Source: Gammaproteobacteria bacterium (GTDB lineage Bacteria > Pseudomonadota > Gammaproteobacteria > Pseudomonadales > Azotimanducaceae). Taken from it: a DNA stretch of 64,000 nucleotides. The stretch spans positions 107,225-171,224 of the forward strand of contig SMWF01000019.1 in NCBI GenBank assembly GCA_004357385.1, given 5' to 3'. Below, piece by piece: positions 34,887 to 43,995 of this stretch; within the stretch, counting starts at the first letter, position 1, and each line of letters starts with the position of its first letter. The position numbers were made by a program, and so were the translations under genes. A model generated the notes under the pieces. It did not search any database and was not told where the DNA came from. It was given only the letters and a program-made list of their open reading frames with translations.

Positions 34887-36191
34887 TTATGAGACGCCGA
34901 TGCCAGTCGTGCGTACCCAGGGATAAATAGCGTGACCGAAGTCCGCTCGCTCGCTGGAAATCGCATCGATGTTCAGCAGCGCATCTGCCAGGTTGCCGCT
35001 GATCATGGTCTCGGAAACGGGGTACTTCACTTCTCCGTCGGCGACGTAGTAGCTGTTCTTCGCGACGCCGGAAAAGTCACCCTTTTCATTCGGCCGACCG
35101 CCCGAAAAACGCGTGATCAGCACGCCCGCCCGCGTAGAGGCGATGATCTCCTCCAGCGCAATGTCCCCAGCGTCCACCACGTAACAACCGCCACCGGTTC
35201 TTGCCCGTTCGAGCCCAGTCTTGCGGGATCCATACAGGTCCACCAGGTAGCTGCTGAGGATTCCCTCGGCAACGATGTCGATGTCTTCGGCTACGTAGCC
35301 GTCTGCGGTAAACCGGTGGCCGGCTGGCAGGCCCAGTGGTGTTGAGCGCAGCGTTAAGCTGGCGGCCGCTACACGCTCGCCCAACTTGTCCCGGTAAATG
35401 GACGTGCCGGCGATCAGCGGCGGGTTGGAGATGTTCTGCAGCAGGAAGCCGATGAAGTCGGATAGGGCATCCGGAGTAATGATGAGATCCCCGGTAAACT
35501 TCCCCGGTATTTTCTGCGTGCGAACCTGGCCGGTGGCCTGGCGCAGTAATTCATCGGTTGTGCCTCGTTCCTGTATCGGCACATCGAGTGCCTCGCTGAC
35601 GAACCCGGTGTAGTTGAACGACGAGACCTCGTCGCCTTCACGGGCGGTGAACATCAGGGAACCGCCGTAACGCGCCGAGGTGCAGTCGAAACACACGCCG
35701 TTGCTGTTGGCGAGCACTTCCGCCTGCCCGGTAAAACTGATGCTTGCGCTGCCCAGGGTAATCGTTGGATAGGTTTCGGCGGTGTAGTTCAGCAGCTCCT
35801 TGAGATTGGTGAACATCTGCTCGTAGTCCGGCGTGTCAGGTCCGAAGCTGAACGATTGAGGAGCCTGCGCCTCGGCAATGGCGTTGGCCTCGTCGGGCAG
35901 CGATGCAGCAGTAGCCTGCCAAAGCTCATCGACAGCGGCATCCAGCGCCGCATCGTCCTTCTTGTTCAGTTTGACGGTACCGCGCTTGCCATCCAGCAGA
36001 CCGACCAGCGTGATCTCTGAATCTTCGACGGTACGCAGCAGCGCGGGATCACCGAAGTCCGCCTGCAGTTCATGCAACTGCTGATCGGCGATGCGGGCCT
36101 GGGCCGCATCGAACCCACGTGCTGCGCATTTCTCCAAGGCCCGTTCGACGAAGGCCCGATCCGGAGCAGCGTTGCTGGACGGCGCCATCAT
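34887..36191 (-). CDS. TldD/PmbA family protein (TldE-like subunit)
   Basis: A 434-residue protein of the TldD/TldE protease family, cytoplasmic. It lacks the HExxxH zinc motif of its partner, as TldE (PmbA) does. Family features are the C-terminal GGCYVVDAGDIALEEIIASTRAGVLITRFSGG region and DFSGVAKNSYYVADGE. Two adjacent ATGs (36191 and 36188) overlap the TldD stop. With TldD it forms a heterodimer that degrades unfolded peptides and matures some peptide antibiotics. No peptide substrate gene is evident here. Confidence 0.88.
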   Translation of the reverse strand: MMAPSSNAAPDRAFVERALEKCAARGFDAAQARIADQQLHELQADFGDPALLRTVEDSEITLVGLLDGKRGTVKLNKKDDAALDAAVDELWQATAASLPDEANAIAEAQAPQSFSFGPDTPDYEQMFTNLKELLNYTAETYPTITLGSASISFTGQAEVLANSNGVCFDCTSARYGGSLMFTAREGDEVSSFNYTGFVSEALDVPIQERGTTDELLRQATGQVRTQKIPGKFTGDLIITPDALSDFIGFLLQNISNPPLIAGTSIYRDKLGERVAAASLTLRSTPLGLPAGHRFTADGYVAEDIDIVAEGILSSYLVDLYGSRKTGLERARTGGGCYVVDAGDIALEEIIASTRAGVLITRFSGGRPNEKGDFSGVAKNSYYVADGEVKYPVSETMISGNLADALLNIDAISSERADFGHAIYPWVRTTGIGVS

Positions 36192-37570
36192 TGCCCACCG
36201 ATGTGGATGCGACACTTGATTGCCGGACCGCCCATGCCAACAGGGATGATCTGCTTCTTCCCACACATCCCCGCGCAACCCCAGGTCATCTCGTCCGAGA
36301 CCATGGTCACCGATTCCAACATGTCGAAAGCGACCCCGGAGATGGTGGTGTCGGTGATGGCCCGCCCCAGTTCGCCATTCTTGATCTCGTAGCCCAGGGT
36401 CACGCCGAACATGAATTCCGATGTGGAATCCGCCTGGCCGTTGGATGGCCACATCAGGTAGTAGCCGTCGTCGATGCTGGCGATCATGTCTTCGAGTTTA
36501 TCGGGACCGGGCAGGATCGCTGTGTTGCGCATTCGAATCAGCGGCTCGTCGTAGAACTGATAGGCGCGGGCGTTGCCGGTGACGCTTGCATCGAAATGGG
36601 CGGCACTCTCCTTGTTGTGCATAAACCCCTTGAGCACGCCCTTGTCGATGAGCACGGTATCGCGGCTCTCGACACCTTCATCATCCACGTAAACGGGAAC
36701 GGGCAGGGTTTCGCCGTTGTGCGTATGGGCGAAATCGATCATCGTGATCAGTTCGCTGGCGACCCGTTGGCCCACCCGGTCGCCCGCCACCGAGCCCTCC
36801 TGGACGATATCCGCCTCGGTGGTGTGGCCGACGGCTTCATGAGCCAGAATTCCCGCCAGATCCGAGTCCAGGATCACGTCGTGTACCCCGGCCTTGGGCG
36901 CGACGGCTTCTCTCTTGTTCATTAGATGCGCATGCAGCGCCTCGATATCCGCATGCAGTAGCTCCGGATTGTCGAACACGTCTTCGAATTGGCCGCGGCC
37001 GCCAACTGCCTTGGCCAGTTCAATGGGTTCGCCGGCGTCGTTCTCGGTGACCAGTCGCAGATAAATCAGCGACCGGGTGACGTTGGAATAGCTCGATGAC
37101 GTATCAGAGTTGTAGAACTGCTTCTCCATATCGAGGTCCCATAGCGATACGGACCGCGACTTGAGGGCTGGATAGTTGGTTGCGATGTGATCGTCCAGTC
37201 CCTTCAGTATCGAGATCACCTGCGCCGCGGTCCGGCGTGGCCGGCGGGTGGAGAAATCGCTCGAAAAGCTAGCCTGGGCTGACGGAAGAGACAGCTCACG
37301 GGGCGCATGACGCGCCAGGAAGTCCGCGTTGCGGGTCGCGTCGCCAATGGTACCTTCGATCGCATCACTCGACAGTTCGGCGCGCGAGGCGAAGCCCCAG
37401 ATACCGTCTTTGAACACCCGGGCCGACACGCCGCTGTCGACGCTCCGGGTATTGCCCACGACGTCGCCGTTGAGCAACGTGATGCGCGTATTGGTGTTCT
37501 GCTGCAGACGCAGCTCCGTGTACTCGCTGAAACGATTCGCAAAAGCCGCGAGATTGGTGTCCTTGATCAT
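36188..37570 (-). CDS. tldD: Metalloprotease TldD
   Basis: A 460-residue TldD with the zinc motif HEAVGHTTEAD (HExxxH) near residue 250, which marks the active subunit. The C-terminal CAGMCGKKQIIPVGMGGP contributes the third ligand in the family. It is translationally coupled to the TldE-like gene, a common pair. It may be an alternative type to E. coli TldD, which has a slightly longer sequence (481 residues). Confidence 0.88.
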   Translation of the reverse strand: MIKDTNLAAFANRFSEYTELRLQQNTNTRITLLNGDVVGNTRSVDSGVSARVFKDGIWGFASRAELSSDAIEGTIGDATRNADFLARHAPRELSLPSAQASFSSDFSTRRPRRTAAQVISILKGLDDHIATNYPALKSRSVSLWDLDMEKQFYNSDTSSSYSNVTRSLIYLRLVTENDAGEPIELAKAVGGRGQFEDVFDNPELLHADIEALHAHLMNKREAVAPKAGVHDVILDSDLAGILAHEAVGHTTEADIVQEGSVAGDRVGQRVASELITMIDFAHTHNGETLPVPVYVDDEGVESRDTVLIDKGVLKGFMHNKESAAHFDASVTGNARAYQFYDEPLIRMRNTAILPGPDKLEDMIASIDDGYYLMWPSNGQADSTSEFMFGVTLGYEIKNGELGRAITDTTISGVAFDMLESVTMVSDEMTWGCAGMCGKKQIIPVGMGGPAIKCRIHIGGQ

Positions 37571-37664
37571 GCCGATACATCATTTGGTGAAGCGTGTAGT
37601 GTCATGCCAACGGGTAGGCGTTGTCACCCGTGGGTGATGGCGGTTGGAATCTGGGGAGCTAATC

Positions 37665-38135
37665 ATGGGTACCGTCTGGTCGGCGACGGCGGCAGTTTGT
37701 CTCGGTGCGTTCGGCGCGATGTTGGCCTTGGCTGCGGTCGTCGAGCCGAAGCTGGGCATCGACGCCGATCGAGAGGACGCCACCGCAGTCGCGCGCGGGT
37801 TTCAGCGGTCGCTTTCCCGCGGTGAGGGCGACGCGGCGCTTTCAGTGCTGGCCGAGGACGTGGTGATCTTCGAACACGGCGGTGTGGAGCGTTCCCGTTC
37901 AGAATATGCGTCGCATCACCTGGGCGCCGATATGGCGTTCCTGGCGCACCTCGAGACTGAAATCGTGCACCAGCGAGTATTCGCGGGTGACGACCTGGTG
38001 ATTCTGGCCAGCGAGACCCGCCAGCACGGGACCTATCGAGGTGCCGAGATAGACAGGGTCACGACCGAAACCCTGGTGCTCGAGAAGGGCGCCCAGGGGT
38101 GGCGGATCAGCCATATCCATTGGTCCGGTGATTAG
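37665..38135 (+). CDS. SnoaL/DUF4440-like (NTF2 fold) protein, exported or anchored
   Basis: A 156-residue protein with an N-terminal hydrophobic leader (VCLGAFGAMLALAAVV) and an NTF2-like domain (VARGFQRSLSRGEGDAALSVLAEDVVIFEHGG to GWRISHIHWSGD). This fold hosts ketosteroid-isomerase and polyketide-cyclase enzymes but most DUF4440 members are uncharacterised. ATG 37665 has a GGGGAG site upstream. It is divergent from tldD and may precede the cluster that follows. Confidence 0.75.
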   Translation: MGTVWSATAAVCLGAFGAMLALAAVVEPKLGIDADREDATAVARGFQRSLSRGEGDAALSVLAEDVVIFEHGGVERSRSEYASHHLGADMAFLAHLETEIVHQRVFAGDDLVILASETRQHGTYRGAEIDRVTTETLVLEKGAQGWRISHIHWSGD

Positions 38136-38195
38136 GTGACGCGAAGCCTGAGTGCCAGCGCCGCGTCAACGTAGAAGTTTGTTCAGAAGAAGTAC

Positions 38196-38978
38196 ATGAG
38201 AGATCACTGGAAGAATTATCAGACCCGTTGGCATCTGCTCGAACCGCCGTTGCGACCTGCGCGGGACGTCGTAGATGCCATCGTTGCGGCGGTGGGCGAG
38301 CAATCGTCGAACGTTCTTCTGCTGGGGGTCACGCCCGAATTGGTCGAATCGTTTGAGCATCTGACGGCAGTCGACAAGAGCGCGGAAATGATTGGCGCGC
38401 TGTGGCACCCAGCTAAATCGACACAGGTCGTGCGACATGCCAACTGGCTGGACATGGACGATTCTTTCGGCAGGTATTCTGCCGTCGTTGGGGACTGCAG
38501 CATGAATGCCCTGCAGTCCGCCGGCGAGATAGATACGCTCGTGCGCGTGGTGAGTGCCCGACTCGTCGATGGTGGGACTTTCGCGTGCAGGGTGTTCGAA
38601 CGCCCGGATGAACCGATCACGGACGATGACCTTCGGATCGGCATTGACGGCGCGACCCACGGCAACTTTCATGCGTTCAAATGGCAGATTGCGATGAGCC
38701 TGGCGGAGCAGTCTGGAACGCCTGTTCGAGTCACAGATATTCTGTCGAGGTTCAATCGGCTGTTTCCTGATCGCGAGAGTGTTGCCGAGAAAACCGGGTG
38801 GCCCATGGAAGTGATCAACACCATCGATGTTTATGAACAATCGGATATGTCACTTTGCTTTCCGAACCGCCAGGAATTTGAACAGCACTTTGCGCAGGGC
38901 TTTCGAGAGTTTGAGTGGTTGGCGTGTGGAACCTATGACCTTGCGGAACATTGTCCGATCGTGGTGGCGAAGTCCTGA
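38196..38978 (+). CDS. SAM methyltransferase-like protein (paralogue A)
   Basis: A 260-residue class I methyltransferase-like protein with N-terminal WHLLEPPLRPARDVVDAI, a Rossmann start NVLLLGVTPELV (GVTPEL instead of the usual GxGxG), the acidic residue in LTAVDKSAEM and the strand SAVVGDCSMNAL. It is clearly paralogous to 43976-44791: both share W-L-PPLRP, LGVTPEL and a D-S-EM motif. S-adenosylmethionine binding is likely but not proven given the altered glycine loop. It lies eleven bases before the PaaK-like gene. Confidence 0.78.
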   Translation: MRDHWKNYQTRWHLLEPPLRPARDVVDAIVAAVGEQSSNVLLLGVTPELVESFEHLTAVDKSAEMIGALWHPAKSTQVVRHANWLDMDDSFGRYSAVVGDCSMNALQSAGEIDTLVRVVSARLVDGGTFACRVFERPDEPITDDDLRIGIDGATHGNFHAFKWQIAMSLAEQSGTPVRVTDILSRFNRLFPDRESVAEKTGWPMEVINTIDVYEQSDMSLCFPNRQEFEQHFAQGFREFEWLACGTYDLAEHCPIVVAKS

Positions 38979-38989
38979 CGAGGTCACTC

Positions 38990-40354
38990 GTGAGCAGTAA
39001 CGATCTCAAGGTTTCTAACAGCAGGTCTCATGCCTGGCCGGCCGTTCGGCTTGGATTGGCTGCTGAGATTTCCGCGTTGTTGGCAGAACTGAATGAGACG
39101 CAGTGGTTGAGCCAGGAGGCGATCGAAACCAGGCAGATGCATCAGTTTAGGGAGCTGCTGAAATTCGTCATCCAACACTCACCGTTCTATGCACAGCGGT
39201 TTGCGTCTTGCGGTGCCAGCGTGAGTGATTTTCGGACGATTGATTCGTTGCGAGGACTGCCTTTGCTTGCACGGCAGGAACTCCAGGCGGCGGGCGCCGA
39301 GTTCTTCTGCAAGGACATCCCCAGGGATCAGGGAAAGATCGGCGAGACTCAGACATCGGGTTCCACGGGGGAACCTGTACGGATTCGCAAGTCCGGGATT
39401 GCCCAGCTGTTCTGGCACGCTCATTCGTTCCGCAACCACGCCTGGCATCAGATTCCGTTCGATGTTCGCTACAGCATCATTCGACCGACGGTGGATGCCT
39501 ATGCAGAACAGCCGAACTGGGGTGCACCCTTCGTGTTCCTGTATGAAACGGGACCTGCCCAGGTCATCCCTATAACGACCCCTCTGGCCGAACAGTTCGA
39601 ACTGCTTCGCAAATTCCAGCCGGAAACGCTCCTGGTCTACCCGAGCAACCTCAGATACCTCGTTGACCGGTGGCGCGCTGAAGGTTCCTGTCCGCGGGGA
39701 CTGACCCACATCAAATCGATTGGTGAGACCTTGCCGGACGATTTGAGACGGGCCGTAGCGGAGCTCGATGGCGGGATCTCCCTGATTGATGGTTATTCAT
39801 CACAGGAATGCGGCGTGATCGCGATGCAATGTCCGGAGGGCGGCGGTTATCACGTAATGTCGGAATCGCTGATCGTGGAAATACTCGACCAGGACGGAGA
39901 GCCCTGTGCACCTGGCGAGATCGGCAGGATTGTCGTTACGGATCTCGTCAACCTCGCCTCACCGCTCATTCGCTACGACATTGGCGACTACGCACAACTC
40001 GGTGGATCGTGTTCTTGCGGTAGAGGGCTGGCAAGGCTGGATAAGATTCTCGGTCGGCGCCGCAACCTGATCGTGAAACCGAACGGCGATCGCCACTGGC
40101 CGCTGGTCGGGTTCCATGATTTCGACGACATAGCGCCGATCCGGCAGTACCAGATGATTCAGGAGACCGTTGAGCGGATCACCGTGCGTTTCGTTACGGA
40201 TGAACCACTCACGGCCGATCAGAAGACAGCGTTTACCGGCCTTGTGCAGAAGGCGCTTGGCTATGAATTCGAGATGGAAATTCTCGATCAACGAGACAAT
40301 CTGCCGCGCCAGCCGGCGGGAAAGTTCGAAGAGTTCATTTCGAAGGTCTCATGA
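38990..40354 (+). CDS. PaaK-like adenylate-forming enzyme (paralogue A)
   Basis: A 454-residue ANL-superfamily protein like phenylacetate-CoA ligase. The P-loop is TQTSGSTGEPV, the aromatic motif YSSQECGVIA, and the ribose-binding PLIRYDIGDYA; GSCSCGRGLARLDKILGRRRN closes the core. GTG 38990 is chosen for its GAGG site; a TTG at 38951 overlaps the methyltransferase. Such enzymes activate carboxylic acids as adenylates and transfer them to CoA, a carrier or an amine. The acyl substrate is unknown. A paralogue lies at 42568-43995. Confidence 0.85.
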   Translation: MSSNDLKVSNSRSHAWPAVRLGLAAEISALLAELNETQWLSQEAIETRQMHQFRELLKFVIQHSPFYAQRFASCGASVSDFRTIDSLRGLPLLARQELQAAGAEFFCKDIPRDQGKIGETQTSGSTGEPVRIRKSGIAQLFWHAHSFRNHAWHQIPFDVRYSIIRPTVDAYAEQPNWGAPFVFLYETGPAQVIPITTPLAEQFELLRKFQPETLLVYPSNLRYLVDRWRAEGSCPRGLTHIKSIGETLPDDLRRAVAELDGGISLIDGYSSQECGVIAMQCPEGGGYHVMSESLIVEILDQDGEPCAPGEIGRIVVTDLVNLASPLIRYDIGDYAQLGGSCSCGRGLARLDKILGRRRNLIVKPNGDRHWPLVGFHDFDDIAPIRQYQMIQETVERITVRFVTDEPLTADQKTAFTGLVQKALGYEFEMEILDQRDNLPRQPAGKFEEFISKVS

Positions 40355-40483
40355 GCTTTCTCCGGGAAGGAATCCTTGAGGGTGAGGCTAGCTTCGGCTG
40401 TGGATGTCTGAGAGTTGCTTGCGCGCGCATCGAACTCGCTTCAACATCGAGATCGTTTTTTTTGGGGTCAGGAGGTCGAGACT

Positions 40484-40639
40484 GTGGAAGAGTTGGAGGT
40501 CGCGGTGGACGCGCTGAGCCATCATGTGGCTAAGCTCGAAAACATCATTGACGTGATGTTGCAGGAGGCGGAGAACGGAACACTTGAGCGCGCGGCCGCG
40601 TCGATAAGGTCAGCGCTACTGAACGGTGACGGCGATTGA
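40484..40639 (+). CDS. Small helical protein (51 aa)
   Basis: GTG 40484 has an excellent GGAGG site eight bases upstream. The product (core VDALSHHVAKLENIID, then ENGTLERAAASIRSALL) looks all-helical with leucine-spaced heptads, perhaps a dimer. Its stop shares one base with the next gene's ATG (TGATG), so they are translationally coupled. I do not recognise it. The 129 bases before it include a run of eight T near 40456-40463 but no clear hairpin. Confidence 0.6.
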   Translation: MEELEVAVDALSHHVAKLENIIDVMLQEAENGTLERAAASIRSALLNGDGD

Positions 40640-40992
40640 TGCCGCTGTCTCCCGATACACAACTGGAGGAAATGCTCAAACTGCTCGTTGAGCGATTCGG
40701 CGCCGACCGAAGTCTGGGGGAAGTTTTCGCGACCTGTCATGCACTGCGCATGGCGAGAGAAGGTCGAGACTTTTCCGTGTCGGATATCGCCAGGGCCACC
40801 GGGTTGCCCAAGCAGAATCTGGCCCGTTGGCTGAAGTACCAGGTCAGCATTGGCCAGGCGAACACCCGGCCGTCGGAGGATGACGCGCGTCGGCAGAACA
40901 TCTCCATTACCGACCCGGTCTGGGCGTTTCGACACCTCGAACGGGCCGCCGAGATTTTCGGCTGTGATCTGGACACGCCACGCCGACGCTAG
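40639..40992 (+). CDS. Small HTH regulator (MarR-like winged helix)
   Basis: A 117-residue protein with a helix-turn-helix (FSVSDIARATGLPKQNLARWLK, about residues 48-69) preceded by a helical N-terminus and followed by a wing (ARRQNISITD). It resembles one-domain MarR-type regulators. It is coupled to the 51-aa gene and lies between the two halves of the ligase/methyltransferase cluster, so it may regulate it; that is inference. Confidence 0.72.
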   Translation: MPLSPDTQLEEMLKLLVERFGADRSLGEVFATCHALRMAREGRDFSVSDIARATGLPKQNLARWLKYQVSIGQANTRPSEDDARRQNISITDPVWAFRHLERAAEIFGCDLDTPRRR

Positions 40993-41019
40993 ACAGCGGC
41001 AATTTTCACGCGCAATCAG

Positions 41020-42504
41020 TTAGACGGTCGGCAACGGAGCTTCGTCCCCCGTCCGGTGTTGCCATGACCCGATGCGGGCCGCCAGGTCGCTGATGCGGTC
41101 TCGTTGTGCCGAATCGTCGAACAGGTTGGTCTGTTCGTACGGATCGGTCTCGAGGTTGAACAGCTCGCACCTATCGCCGGCGCAGAGGTTCAGCTTCCAC
41201 CGGCCGGACACTATCGAGCGCCAGGACAGAGCGTTCATCCGGTCTATCTCCGGGGTTGCCATGGCCCGGTCCCGGTGCTGCAGGCTGGTTCCGTTCCACT
41301 CGATGAACACGTCGTTGTCCTCCAGAACGGCCTCACCCTTCAGCACTGGGAGGCGGCTCTCCCCCTGGAGGTGTCCGGGTATAGCCTGACCCAACAGGTC
41401 CAGCAGGGTGGGCACCAGATCGATATGTCCGATGTCGCCGCCGATCTCCGTCTGGCCTCCTTGCAGCCAGGGCGCGCTGACCAACAACGGCACTCTGGCC
41501 GACTCTTCGTAGAGAGACCGCTTTTCCAGCATGCCGTGGTCCCCCACCTGGTCTCCGTGGTCGCTGGTAAACACCACCGCGGTGTTCTCGGATATCCCGG
41601 TGCGCTCCAGGGCATCGGTGATTTTCCCGACCATTCGATCCACCAGGCTGATATTGGCGAAGTAATGGGCGCGCAACTGCTGCCAGCCCAGCTCTGTCGT
41701 CACGTCCTCGTTCACTGCTGCCCAGGTGGTCATGTAGAGGTCTTTACTGGGATCTCCCTGTCCGTTCAAGTACTGCAAGTAGTAGTCTGCTTTCAACCGG
41801 TTGAGCAGTGATACGCCCTGGGGCTTCTTCAAGAAAGTAGGCCCCAGGGGCAGATCTCCGGGGTCGTACATTTCCTGCAGAGGGCCGACGTAGGGTGGAT
41901 GGGGTTCCTCGCAGCTTACGTAGAGTACGAAGGGCCGTTGCCGGTGTTTCTCGATGAAGGTGGCCGCTCGGTCCCCGAGGAACGAGGCCACCTGGAATTC
42001 CTCGGGCAATGTACTCCGTTTAATCGCCGAGAACCTTGCCATGCCTCCCGCCTCGATGTCGGGTTGAAAGCCATGTGCGATGAGATGCTGTGCGTAGTCG
42101 CTGGACCGAGGATCGTGACCGGCCGGGAGTTGGCGCGCTCCACCCGTCGTGCTCACCCAGCGGGTAAAACCGTGCTGGGGTACCAGACCGTTGCCCAGGT
42201 GCCACTTGCCCTGGTACCCGCAAAGGTAATCGGCCGACACCATTTCCGCAATGCAGGGGACCTCTGGGGGTAGGCGCATCCCGTTCAGAACCGGCCCGGC
42301 GGTGTGTGGGTACAGGCCGGTCATGATGGAACCTCGGGATGCCGTGCAGACGGCCTGGGTGACGTAGCAGTTGCGGAAGACGAAGCTTCGGGATGCCAGG
42401 GCGTTGAGGTTGGGCGTGTCTATCCAATCGTTGCCGTAGCAGGCCATGGTGTCGTGGCGCTGCTGATCACTGAAAATGAACACCAGATTGCGGTTTCCCG
42501 CCAT
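41020..42504 (-). CDS. Type I sulfatase, cytoplasmic
   Basis: A 494-residue sulfatase. The N-terminal metal site is FIFSDQQRHD; the signature CTASRGSIMTG holds the Cys that is converted to formylglycine (CxAxR). VVFTSDHGDQVGDHG gives further metal ligands near residue 290. No signal peptide is seen, so it acts in the cytoplasm. The ATG at 42504 begins the conserved N-terminus; the frame is open upstream over the divergent gene. It faces the HTH gene convergently and is divergent from ligase paralogue B. Confidence 0.88.
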   Translation of the reverse strand: MAGNRNLVFIFSDQQRHDTMACYGNDWIDTPNLNALASRSFVFRNCYVTQAVCTASRGSIMTGLYPHTAGPVLNGMRLPPEVPCIAEMVSADYLCGYQGKWHLGNGLVPQHGFTRWVSTTGGARQLPAGHDPRSSDYAQHLIAHGFQPDIEAGGMARFSAIKRSTLPEEFQVASFLGDRAATFIEKHRQRPFVLYVSCEEPHPPYVGPLQEMYDPGDLPLGPTFLKKPQGVSLLNRLKADYYLQYLNGQGDPSKDLYMTTWAAVNEDVTTELGWQQLRAHYFANISLVDRMVGKITDALERTGISENTAVVFTSDHGDQVGDHGMLEKRSLYEESARVPLLVSAPWLQGGQTEIGGDIGHIDLVPTLLDLLGQAIPGHLQGESRLPVLKGEAVLEDNDVFIEWNGTSLQHRDRAMATPEIDRMNALSWRSIVSGRWKLNLCAGDRCELFNLETDPYEQTNLFDDSAQRDRISDLAARIGSWQHRTGDEAPLPTV

Positions 42505-42567
42505 TACGATACCTTTGCCGACTGGGAACGGATCATACGTTCGGCAGTGTGGGCGTGGAGCCATGCA

Positions 42568-43995
42568 ATGACCAGACTGGATGAGGAACGCGAGGCGCAG
42601 AAACCGTGGCGTCTTAGGAAGCCGGCCGCAGCGAAGGTGATCGATATGATGCTGCGCCGCGAATTTCTGAAACCGGAGGCAGTGCGCGAGTTGGAAACAC
42701 GCGAACTCGGGCGCATTCTGCGGTTCGCGAGAAGCGAAGTCCCTTACTACCGATCGCACGACGCCTGGGCGGAGTTTGCATTGGACGCACCGGCCGGCCG
42801 TGAGGTTCTAGGCGCGTTACCCATCATCAGTAAGCGCGACGTCCAGGAGAATGTCGAGCAACTGCGCGCCGAGCGCCTGCCTCGAGGTGAAAAGGCAGTG
42901 ACCTGGACGAGTTCCTCCGGAACCACCGGGCGACCGACAAAGGTCCTTTTCAGCCAGCATGCGATCGCGATGTTCGGTCTTCTGGTTCAGCGGCCGTTGC
43001 GTTGGGCGCGAATCGAGCCTGATTGGACCCAGGCTGTGATACGCCTGGCGCGCGATCTGCCCCGGCAGACCGACGGTGCGCTGCTTGCCGACGGTGCGAT
43101 CCACCGTGCGCCTGGCTGGATGTACCTCGGCAACTGGTTTCACACCGGACCGATGATCGGCTTCAACAGGAGCAATCCCGTTGAAGAACAGATTGACATG
43201 CTGCGCAAGGAGCGGCCGCAGTATCTGATCACTTTCCCGGGTACGCTCGAGACGTTGGTGTACGCCTGCCAGGGAAAACCAGTCGACAGCCTACGCGCCT
43301 TCAGGACAATCAGCGCCACCCTGACCCAGGGCATGCGTGATCGGGTGGAATCTGCAACCGGGCTGCAGGTGTACGAGGCCTACGGGCTGAATGAGATCGG
43401 CATTGTCGCGCATCGTTGCGATGCGGGCCGCTACCACGTCAACGCTGAACACTGCCTGGTGGAGATTGTGGACGCGGCGGGTAAACCCTGCGACGCAGGC
43501 GAAACCGGTCGGATTCTTGTCACCAGCCTGACGAACTATGCGATGCCGCTGATTCGTTACGATACCGGGGATTTAGCCGAGGCCGTCGAAGGGCCTTGCA
43601 GCTGTGGCCGGACGCTACCGTGTATCGGACGAATCGTGGGACGCTACCGAGCGATGCGCCATGCGCCCGAAGGCACTTCACGCCGCGTGAATCTGATCGC
43701 GGAAACGATCGATGGGCTGCCCCTGGAAGTTCTTGCGCGTTTGAGGGAATACCATCTGCACCAGTTCAAAGACGACAGCTTCGAGCTGCGCCTTGTGACC
43801 GTGGGCGAGCCTGAGGAACGTCTCGTCGGTGCTGTGCGGGTGGCCTGGGATGCAGAAAACGATGAATCGACGCCCTTGCGAATCGTTCCGGTGGATGAGA
43901 TTGCCCTGGCGCCCGGGGGCAAGCAGCAGGAGTTCACGTCCGATTTCTTCCCGCCGGTTCACGAGGGGTCTGAACTCAGCGCCGGCGCAAGCTGA
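42568..43995 (+). CDS. PaaK-like adenylate-forming enzyme (paralogue B)
   Basis: A 475-residue ANL protein related to 38990-40354. Motifs are TSSSGTTGRPTKV, AYGLNEIGIVAHRC, PLIRYDTGDLAE and GPCSCGRTLPCIGRIVGR. ATG 42568 has a GGAG site seven bases upstream; the frame is open further upstream but inside the divergent sulfatase. Sequence outside the motifs differs from paralogue A, so they probably have different substrates. Its last 20 bases overlap the end of the convergent methyltransferase B. Confidence 0.85.
   Translation: MTRLDEEREAQKPWRLRKPAAAKVIDMMLRREFLKPEAVRELETRELGRILRFARSEVPYYRSHDAWAEFALDAPAGREVLGALPIISKRDVQENVEQLRAERLPRGEKAVTWTSSSGTTGRPTKVLFSQHAIAMFGLLVQRPLRWARIEPDWTQAVIRLARDLPRQTDGALLADGAIHRAPGWMYLGNWFHTGPMIGFNRSNPVEEQIDMLRKERPQYLITFPGTLETLVYACQGKPVDSLRAFRTISATLTQGMRDRVESATGLQVYEAYGLNEIGIVAHRCDAGRYHVNAEHCLVEIVDAAGKPCDAGETGRILVTSLTNYAMPLIRYDTGDLAEAVEGPCSCGRTLPCIGRIVGRYRAMRHAPEGTSRRVNLIAETIDGLPLEVLARLREYHLHQFKDDSFELRLVTVGEPEERLVGAVRVAWDAENDESTPLRIVPVDEIALAPGGKQQEFTSDFFPPVHEGSELSAGAS

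Noticed and set aside
42304..42567. Upstream extension of PaaK-like paralogue B by 88 codons
   Set aside because: It is antisense to the conserved N-terminus of the sulfatase; ATG 42568 has a good ribosome site and gives a normal protein length.
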